A stretch of DNA of 64,000 nt, taken from NCBI GenBank assembly GCA_948567375.1, contig OX419757.1, positions 72,540,001 to 72,604,000 of the forward strand. Reading direction: 5' to 3'. The translations under genes and the position numbers were made by a program. The DNA comes from Lunularia cruciata. Its lineage: Eukaryota > Streptophyta > Marchantiopsida > Lunulariales > Lunulariaceae. Below, in pieces: positions 55,641 through 64,000 of this stretch. The stretch's first letter is position 1. Each line of letters begins with the position of its first letter. The notes under the pieces were generated by a model. The model saw only the letters and a program-made list of their open reading frames with translations, ran no database searches and was not told where the DNA came from.

Positions 55641-55690
55641 CAAAGCCACCAGCTCCACCACCTTCAAATTCGTGGAGCAGGTGGCTTTGT
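55640..55690. repeat. 19-bp hairpin next to the MITE
   Basis: Arms 55640-55658 (acaaagccaccagctccac) and 55672-55690 pair at 18 of 19 positions around a 13-base loop. It begins at the base where the right flanking octamer of the MITE ends. Confidence 0.7.
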
Positions 55691-57760
55691 AGTGAATATG
55701 GCACGTAGGGGGCATCGGATGCTCGGCTATGGGGAGAGTGGAAATTGAGATTGGAAATTGGGACGTTGAGATTAGATTTCGTTGAGAAAGTTTGGTAGTT
55801 TGTGTAAATTCTTGTTTGGGAACCAGTCGCAATTTGAAAAGCAATAGACTTAAAAGCAACGGATTGAATTCATAGCGAACCCAACAGAAGCCGTAAATTT
55901 TGAATAGCGAAACTGAAGCGAACTCAGCAAAAGCTGAAGATTCAAAGCAACAGAAAAAGTTGGGCTTACAAACAAATTGCTAGTTGTTTTACAAAGAATG
56001 ATCTGCACCTCATAGAATCTAAAGCAAACTCAGCTGGCGCTACAGATTCAGAGCAACAAGATTTGAAAGAGCTGGTTACGATCTCAACTAAAGAGCAAAA
56101 TCAGGTGGTTTTTGGTCATGGTGACGCGGTAAATGAGATAAATTGGGTTTTAAAGAGAAATAGGATGAGCTCTCTGTAATTCAAATGTGTACAAACTAAG
56201 AGTAATTTCTTGACTTTGGCAGTAGATTCAGGAGGAAAACAAGCACTTTGAGAGTTAGTATCAAGCCAGTTATCAAGGCAGTTAGGTAGGCCTCCATTGT
56301 TGACATACCCATGTTAACAATGTATATCGCCATCAACCACACAAGTGAGTTGTTGTTGTGTTTCAAACATCATAGAATGTCCTCCGCTGTGTTGGTAGGT
56401 CCCCATCTAATCATTGTATATGGGTCTTGTACCTAGAGGTCGGTCCTTAAGACCCTTCTTCATCTCCTCGTGTGTTGTGGGCATATTGTTGACTGCACTT
56501 GCGTCTTCCTTTTTGTCGTGTAGTTATCCTCTTGTAGACTTATCTTTCATCTTGATCATTTTGTCCTTTGTGAGCTATTACGGATGATGTTCTTGATGAA
56601 CTAGACTTTGTTGGGATAGCTTTGCTTTGTTGTTGTTGACACTTAGAACAAGATTGAGAATCATGACGACTTTCCTTGTTGCCTTCTTCAGCCTGGCTAT
56701 AAGAACTTCCTCTTCTTCTTCCGCTATCATTTTCTCCCTAGCATGAGGACCATCCATATCTTTGTCTTCAATGTTTTGCTGGGACAACTATTCTTCATCA
56801 TTAGGCTCACTTATGTACATCTTGGCATCGTATAGTTTTGAGATTACTGTGCTTCATCATTCAAATCTCCCATATTCACCTCATCTCCAATCATAGGCAA
56901 CAAAATATGAGTGAACAAATTGTTACTCCTTGATCTCTTGTTGTGTACCAAAGCAACCTTCTTGTGTTTAGATGTGGTGAGTCAACCCTAGTTACTTGCT
57001 TTGTCCCTAACTTCATCATTGCACTTGTTTTATCCTTGGCTCCTACTTTCTCCTACGACCATGTCAATTATCTAGGCAATTTGTTTCTGCTTCTTAGAAG
57101 CCTACACTCTTTGGGTTGCACTACTTGCACCTTCTTACAAGTATTCATCGTATTGTATGACTTGTGTACTTCTATGAACTTCTTTGTACAAACATACTCA
57201 TTATTTGCTTCATGGTATTTAATTATTTCCTTAGATAGGTCTAGATATCCTTTGAAATATGCTAGATGATGGAAGTGGCAGAGTAGTTCACCTTCTCTTC
57301 TTGTGTAAGAAGATCCATTTCTATGTAGAAATACAATGAAAGGAGTTGCCATCATAGCTCCTCCTTTGGTCATGTCTTCCAACAACTTGCTAACTCGTTC
57401 TTGAAACATCGGTGCACAACTTATAGGTTTCATTTCATGTAGAAATTAGAAGAAACTTGCTTGGTTCAAGTTTACGTATTTTCTTTTTGTTTTGACCTGA
57501 ATAATTCAATGATTGGTTTGTCACCAAGAACATCTGTGCCCAACTTATAGGCTTTCCCTTCATGTAGAAGTTAGAAGAAAATTGCCTGGTTCAAGTTTAC
57601 AGATATATACTTCTGTTTTGACTTGAATAATTCAATGATTGTTTTGGTGCCAACTTGTTGAGCTTGATCTTTGAGGTCATCAATTTGATATCTGTTTGTT
57701 GATTTCCCATTTTTTTAAAAGCCAGTTTTCTATTCTGGCTTTGAGACTCTTACTCAAATG
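55691..57760 (-). other. Unrecognised minus-strand coding-like frames with a 124-bp tandem duplication
   Basis: Minus-strand frames at 57433-57068 (121 codons) and 56787-56578 (69 codons) have a protein-like composition: one holds ERVSKLLEDMTKGGAMM, FHHLAYFKGYLDLSKEI and NNEYVCTKKFIEV; the other a Glu-rich run followed by basic residues. Upstream on that strand lies a tandem duplication (copies starting 57407 and 57531), each encoding a KPIS.A.MF-type segment. No family was recognised. A retroelement gag or a decayed host gene are both possible. Confidence 0.3.
57407..57654. repeat. 124-bp tandem duplication
   Basis: Copy 1 (57407-57530) and copy 2 (57531-57654) share long identical stretches (tggttcaagtttac; gaataattcaatgatt; acttatagg) with scattered substitutions. 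The junction lies within the minus-strand coding-like region. Confidence 0.75.
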
Positions 57761-59086
57761 ACAGTGTGGAGTGTCTATACATTTGGCCAAAGGGCGAGCA
57801 CTCTGTCCATCCTAGCACTCATTGCCAATGGTCTTTTGTCCACAAGACAGGATTTACTCTCAATTTTTTGTCACTAATATGGTTACTACTATGGATTTCC
57901 TCTAGTAGGGATATGTCTGACAGACTTGAATCCCATAGCAAAAGCTCTAAATTTCTACTTCTTAGCTAATCAGATTTGCAATATAGATCCCACTCAAAAA
58001 TTTCAGGCAGTTGGCTAATGAGTTTAGGAAGTTGATGTTGTTTCCACTTGCCTCTCTCCTCTAGCGCCATGTCTAGATTAGTTTGTTCCACATTAACACG
58101 AGGGATTACCCTCCCAAAACCCCCTTTCACACAAATTCTCAAGTATTTGCACTTTGGCAGTAAAAATAAGTCACTTCAGGGGTAGAGACAAACTCATGTG
58201 CACCCAAACTTTAGAGAAGTGAGAAATAAAAATTCTTCCTCATGGGGTGAGGACACAATTTTATAGTTCTGTCAAACCGATCGACCCTTGTCTAGGCAAT
58301 GCAGAGCTAAGGGACCTAAACGCCAAGAGACATGAACCTGTACCATGTTATCTTGAGGGTTTCTGGTTTAAGTTAAATCGATGTTCAATTGAGTCTCTGT
58401 TTCGGAGGGTTTGGAATCCATGGATCCCTCACAGGTTGAGGGTTTGGCCGAGTGAATACTAAGCATACCGAAGACATCGATTCTTAGATGGTTTCAAGAA
58501 TTCAGGTTTTCCTACTTTTTACCCCTGCGGCATTTTGGAAGACTGGTGGTGGTAAGATGTGGTCATCGACGGACATTTCCAATGCAGGTTGTTAGACAGA
58601 TTGTTACACTTACACGACTTTGTTCTAAACGCACAACCAGTAGTAATAGTAATGAGAATCAGTTCGAGAGACTGACTCCAGGGTTACAGTCAAGAAGATG
58701 AATACATTCGATCAGATTCGATATAGATAATTGACCTAAACCTCCTTCCACACTACACATGTTGTAGATGCAATCGTAAACAGTACACAATTCTTCAAAT
58801 TATGCTGCATTAGGAGTGGAAGATGTTGGAGTTTGTCTCAGTTCTGGCAAACTTCAGCAAAGGTAAGCATAATCCATGTGTACGCCATGTTGACTGTTAA
58901 GCGCTTTGTAGGCCAAATCTCAAATTGACGTATGAATCAAGGATCAAGCGTGATTTGCCATACGAAAGTCATGTCGACTGATGTCATATATCGTCACAAA
59001 TTATTTACACGAAGTAATCTTTGAGACATTGATGAACATATCCGGAACAGGTCGTAGGTGAGGAAAAATATGTAGTACAAGAGGTA
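57761..59086. other. Gene-free spacer downstream of the VTE4 gene
   Basis: Frames at 57766-57969 and 58247-58462 are short and unremarkable. The interval 58,500-59,086 is the 3' flank of the minus-strand VTE4 gene. No repeat of note was seen. Confidence 0.45.
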
Positions 59087-62000
59087 TTATGATTCCTTTC
59101 GGGCGGTTATGAGGGCGAACTTGATGAGCCCTCGTTGATAGCCTTGAACCATCAGACCCATGGCCAAAGCCCCCTTGATGGTGGTCCAACCTGCACTCCG
59201 TGGTCCTCTTTTCATTAGAAGATGCATGGTAAGTATATGCTTAGAGCTACTCAGAATGGCCAGAAGCAACCATCACCTCACAATTTTACCTTTCTTCGGC
59301 CTTGTGCTAGATTGGAACAGGTCGCTTCAGCGCGAGAAACAGCAATGAATGTTTTCCATAACGAATTAAGGTCGTGAACTCCAAGTGTGGAACATTCACC
59401 CGCTGTTGCTTTCACTTGAAATGTCAACTTAAGGAATACGGACTAAGGAGGAACACCACGCACCTGCTTTGGCAAGCCCGAACAGGCCTTTCAAGCTCAA
59501 GGCTGAAACCATGACGGCGGGCCAGAAAGGAGTTACGTAGTCCGACCAATCAGCCGACTTGACATCCTGTGTAAGGCACAAAAGTACGAAAATAGCTGAT
59601 CATGTTCTCCAAGGCTTCAATATCTTGCTCAGATGATTGAAAAGGTTTATCTTTAGATACCCATGGTTTGGCTTTCGTTTTAGTCAATGCCAAAAGATAG
59701 ACCAAATGATAGACAGCGGGGAAGGCTAAGGTTCAAGCTAGGGGTTTCATCCAAGCACATATCTAGAAGCTGCACAAATATTCTATAGGCTACGAGCCAT
59801 ACGAGCATGTCCACGAAAGCAAATTGCTAGAAGCAACATATGCATTCTGTAGATAAGTTCCTCAAGTTCAGGCCTTAAGCGGTAAGAGCTACGGATCAAG
59901 CTAGGAGGTTCACGAAAGCAAAATATCGAAAAGCTGTACAAATATTCTATAGGTAAGAATAATACAAGGAGGTCCATGAAAGCAAGATGCTAGAAGCTGT
60001 ATGCAAATTCTGAAGATGAGTACCTTTAAGTTCAGGCTTTCAGCGATTCTAACGTAGTCGGATGGTGAACACCAAGCAGGTAAGTAATAGACATCACATA
60101 TCTTGTCCAACAACTCCTGTACAAATATTCATATATGTCAATGAAGTGCATTAGTTTCTTCTCAGGATCCCTTGGTAGTTGATTGGTTCCTGTACATATT
60201 CCTTTCACATCTTAGTCCTCTGGCGGACAGAACCGTACAACGATCTCAAGAGGAAAAATGAGATTTCCAATTGCCACTGACTGCAGAAACGTAGGAGTCG
60301 GGAATCTTATTTTACCAACTCTTCCGGAGTGAGGGACAATTCGGCTGGCTTCAAGTCCCGATGACACCAAGTGACGATCAAAATGCGGCCATCTGGTGCA
60401 GTAACTCGTGCCAGCTCCTGCAGAAACTGAAAGGGAATAAAAAGAAATTAACTTAGAACGTTCAAAACCTCGGCCAGACGTGAACGACCTTGAATAGTCC
60501 TTAATCTCCTTGGGCTTTAGCGACCATCAACAATGTTTCTCCTGTCTTTTAGGTCTTCTTGTCCCTCTTGTTCAGGCTCGTCTTGATGGTGGGAGTCTGG
60601 TATCTCTTTCCTCACACATAAGAGTTGGCATATGTTCGTATGCTCATGAACTTCGGACGTCTTCCATCTGGATGTCTCCTTTCTACAGTAAACTGCTGAG
60701 AGGGAGTTTAAACTCCACGGTTTGACTTGACTGCTCGAACCCAAGGATAATAGACAGCATCTCTAGAGCAAATATGTCTGGGGGTCAGGTATTCGAATTG
60801 ATACCTTCCGCTTGTCCGGCATATGTTCTCCACTCTCCATCGACCAAACTAAGTCAAACTCACCATCTGCAAATGGTTGATTTAATGCGTCCGCAACCTG
60901 GAAACTCACCTGACACAATTGGCAAAATCTTTCACATGTGATAAACAAGAAATATGATAAAAGGAAGAGCATTGTTCTCATGCCGTCATTTCTTGTTTCG
61001 TGAAACAAGAGATGCTTCCGAAATTCTATACCTGTCCAAAAGACGGTCTTACCAATTTGGACAGGCCCTGTTCCGCGGTTATTGACGTTCCCCGTTGAGC
61101 CTGGATGGAACTTAAGGTAATCGCTTTTACGTTTGCATTGTATTTCCTAGCTAAGTGCCGTGCACTTCCACCAATTCCGCATCCCACGTCTACCACAGTA
61201 CGAGGCTTATTCTCCTCATCGTCTACACACGACATTTAGGCAGTTCAAGTCCACTATCAGTCTTGATATTCATACACAGACAGGTATAGCGAACAAATGG
61301 CCATAAGCGCTCATGAGTGAAAGTAGGCATCTAGTGTTATCCTCGTGCTGAGTAAAACGAATTTACTATCAGATATGTAAAAGGATCAAATATTTGAGAC
61401 ATTTTCTAATCTACTGGAGTACAACTCTTCTGGACTACTTTTTTCTTCAATACAGCACGGCTTAACCCCGCGATATATGAAGTTGATAAGACACAGTACC
61501 ACAACTGTGACATGATTAGATTTGACGCTTCTGTAGCTCAAGCCACAGCGACAGACAGCTAACAGTAATTATGCGATTACTTCATGTCGTTCAAACTCGT
61601 GAAATTCCTCTCGTCCACATGTGAAGAGAAGTATAAGATTCAATCATTCCAGATATCCGTCAATAGGCTAACTACGATAAGATTTCAGCGCATTTTTATC
61701 GATGCGACTTTCAAAGAAATTCGGGATACGTAGTAGACGGTAATTGCTAACCGGTAAAAGAAGTCACGTAGGAACGCGTCATTCTCTTCTGTACCTGGAA
61801 TTCCAGCCCAAACTAGAGATTCTTCTATCATGCGAATTTGAGCTGCTTTGTGATCCCCCTGATCGTCGGTTGAATTTGGATGGTAGAACCCGTGGTGCAT
61901 ATGCTCACCCCAAATCTCCTCCCAGATTCCAGAAGATTCATTGTAAAAGTTCGCAATCCCTTCGTTCAGCTCTGGTACAGTGCGCTCCTTAGCTGCAACA

Positions 62001-62164
62001 GCGCAAACCATAGAGCGCTTTCCTTGCACAGGTATAGCAGCAACAAGCCGCTTTTGCTGGGGTGCAGATTTCTTCCTCATTCCCGTGGAGCAAGACCCCG
62101 CAGGACTGCTCATGGCGGTGCAGAGAGACAGAGTAGCCATCGCACCTCCAAGAGCGACGGCCAT
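59087..62164 (-). CDS. VTE4: Gamma-tocopherol C-methyltransferase, plastid, seven exons
   Basis: The enzyme uses S-adenosylmethionine to methylate gamma- and delta-tocopherol to alpha- and beta-tocopherol at the plastid inner envelope or plastoglobules, the last step of vitamin E synthesis. Minus-strand exons 62164-61795, 61222-61053, 60909-60805, 60426-60316, 60116-60024, 59566-59464 and 59190-59087 join in phase with GT-AG introns and give 351 residues, close to the 348 of Arabidopsis. The leader (about 1-60) is Ala/Ser/Lys-rich with few acids, as for plastid import. The catalytic part has IANFYNESSGIWEEIWGEHM, HHGFY, the SAM-binding VVDVGCGIGGSARHLA, FQVADALNQPF, VWSMESGEHMPDK, VTWCHRDL, YLPAWCSPSDYV, SADWSDYV and the conserved C-terminal IKGALAMGLMVQGYQRGLIKF. 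No damage was seen. The ATG at 62164 is the first in frame and begins a sensible leader. The gene is convergent with the ARP gene. Confidence 0.95.
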
Positions 62165-64000
62165 CGCGTCAATGTTACTTTGTGATGAATCAGAAACAAC
62201 GACCTCCTTCTTCTTCTCGCTCTGAAAAGAACGGTGTTTCTCCCACGTCGCCTCCTACCCTTGATTATGAGGACTGAATCGAAGTTTCTAACGCTCCGCT
62301 GCTCTTTCCAGCGCCAAAAGGCGCGACGGAGCAGTCGATGTGAATGGTAAGCGCGAGGGAGCACAAGCTGCGCTACAGCGCCAGTCGAGGCACATAACGG
62401 AGAGAAAAGGAACCGAACAGACTCCACATCCGTACACTATCAGGCGCTCAACGTTGGCCCCTCTGCTGGAGCGTTTCCTTCAGCGGCCACGGACAGAAGC
62501 TCATCCGTGTCGACGGAGCTCTGTGCAGAGAAGTCTGGAAGAGAGTTATTTGTCTCTCCGGTGTTCGGGATCATCCAACAAGAGGTGATCTCCTTTGGAA
62601 TTATTGACGAGCAAACAACGACCAAAACTCGCAGACGACCGCTACACACCACCGACGTCGGCAAGCCTCTTTGCCGAAGACGCAGGGGCGTACTTGTTTG
62701 ACGTCGGCAAGGTCCAGTGGACCGCAGTTGTGCTTACAGACTTATCATAACCATACTTACACACCACAGTTGTGAGTACATACTTGTCATTATCCTCGAC
62801 CTCTGCAACACAAGACCGGTCCTCACAGCAAGGTCGTGCATATCCTCCCGGCGATGCTGCATGAAAATAGTAGAAAACAGGGAGAAGTCAACACTTAGAT
62901 ACAGTACCAAGTTTCGCTAGAAAAGTATTGTCGTGGGAGTATTAAAGTGTACGTAATGCGTCCATACGTCACAAACGATAAATTATCCCGACGAAGCTAG
63001 CCGCCAATCTAATCTACCTGTTATAGAAGACTTGCAATCTTCAAGTCCACAGCATCATGCATTCTAGTGGTGACAGGTAAATAACTCAAAGACTTCTTCG
63101 GAAGCTGATCAACACATTGTTGGACCAACACCACGTGATGCTCGAGCATGTTTCAAGCTCGACTTCTTAGCTTGAGCTAACTGCGACATGAATGTCGTAG
63201 ACCGTACACTTACGACAGTTGTCGACAAAATGGACGTACATTAGCCATGTTTCATATTTACAACGCAGTAGCTTGACAACATTTGGAGACATATGATGGG
63301 AATGGAAGCTGGTAACAACTGTTTGACGAGTCCTTAGACTTCGGTCCCTAGTACCCTTCTATAAGCTCGACATTGCCTTTCAAAATTAGGTATCGTTTCT
63401 GGACAAATTGCTTCATGTCCGAGGCCCTACTTCTCATTCAGGACGACGGAAGCTTTCTTTACCTCTTGTGAAGATACTCATTTGGTGTTTCCAGAGGTAA
63501 ATTTTCTCTTCGGGTCGCTAAAAAATGGACTTGAATAGTTCCTGGCAGTCCAGTAATGCCCATTTAATTTCAAGGATTGGTTTTATCCGCCATGATAGTT
63601 ATTGACCACATACGAGCCAAAGAATGTTCATGAGACGCACTTGATGCTTGAAATATGCTTCGAGCGAAGGAGCATCAAGAAGATATGATTTGAACTGTGT
63701 ATGTAGAATGCGAGATGTGCTGTAAGCAATACTGGGCATGTTGGAGATTAATAAAAGAGCAGAACGCCATGCATAGCAAAAGTCGGGAAGGGGAACCACA
63801 TCAGTTCATCTATGTTGAATAGAAGTAAATCTTCATACATGCTAAATTGTGATGAATGAAAATTTTGTTTCTAGACCTGAGTAATATTTTATTCTCTTTA
63901 GTGAAGTAAACTCAACTATTTGGAAAAGTAATATTCACAATGTTCCGAAGAATATCTGGCTCGACTAGTATCGTTCCTGAGCTAAAACAAAGGCACCACT
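62165..64000. other. VTE4 promoter side and gene-free right edge
   Basis: The first 200-500 bases are the presumed VTE4 promoter and leader; overlapping frames there on both strands look like chance. The 12-mer gacgtcggcaag occurs at 62654-62665 and 62700-62711, and the first copy leads into a small stem (cggcaa...ttgccg). From 62,720 to 64,000 no gene or repeat is supported. Confidence 0.45.

Noticed and set aside
62110-62427. Minus frame overlapping the VTE4 start and its upstream DNA
   Set aside because: Different frame from the VTE4 exon, basic low-information composition; promoter-region chance frame.
1-64000. CRISPR arrays, operons or bacterial genes
   Set aside because: No regularly spaced short repeats; the genes are spliced with plant families and plastid leaders.
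1-64000. tRNA or rRNA genes
   Set aside because: No cloverleaf or B-box-like sequence stood out by eye; a tRNAscan-SE run would be needed to exclude one.

Overview
The window reads as nuclear DNA of a land plant. Four intact genes with plant-type features can be assembled: three spliced genes whose products begin with plastid-type leaders (a DUF7804-like protein, ArgJ-type glutamate N-acetyltransferase, gamma-tocopherol methyltransferase) and one ARP-class (AS1/RS2/PHAN) R2R3-MYB with an intronless coding region. An early-diverging land plant such as a bryophyte is plausible from the retroelement types, but the sequence alone does not fix the species. Bacterial features (operons, Shine-Dalgarno sites, CRISPR) are absent, as expected.

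Layout. 0.87-3.04 kb: decayed hAT-like transposase. 3.0-5.9 kb: mostly gene-free, with one unrecognised minus-strand reading frame. 5.93-8.30 kb (+): three-exon DUF7804-like gene. 9.84-15.20 kb (-): complete 17-exon ArgJ gene, tail to tail with the previous one. 15.2-18.2 kb: AT-rich spacer with a perfect 31-bp inverted repeat and an isolated GC-rich island. 18.16-42 kb: a block of LTR retrotransposons. It holds an LTR-internal-LTR-internal array of an old gypsy family (18.16-32.01 kb), interrupted at 24,421 by a young 6.57-kb chromovirus with near-identical LTRs and an AATAA target duplication. Next come a minus-strand gypsy relic (about 35.0-36.9 kb) and a plus-strand relic (36.9-41.3 kb), itself interrupted by a solo LTR, whose polyprotein ends in a degenerate PHD finger. 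42.85-44.53 kb: GDSL-lipase pseudogene. 44.5-52 kb: mostly gene-free, with small hairpins and a tandem repeat. 52.29-53.83 kb (+): ARP MYB gene. 55.48-55.69 kb: MITE-like element and an adjacent hairpin. 56.6-57.7 kb: unrecognised minus-strand frames with a 124-bp tandem duplication. 59.09-62.16 kb (-): seven-exon VTE4 gene, tail to tail with the MYB gene.

The host genes do not form one pathway. ArgJ makes ornithine/arginine precursors in the plastid, VTE4 performs the last methylation of tocopherol synthesis in the plastid, the DUF7804 protein has unknown function, and the ARP MYB is a developmental regulator. The splice models were built by hand from reading frame, splice sites and family conservation. 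Every ArgJ and VTE4 exon joins in phase with no internal stop. No clearly new system was found; the most unusual items are the PHD-ended retroelement, two GC-AG introns in ArgJ, the nested retrotransposon history and several precise hairpins.
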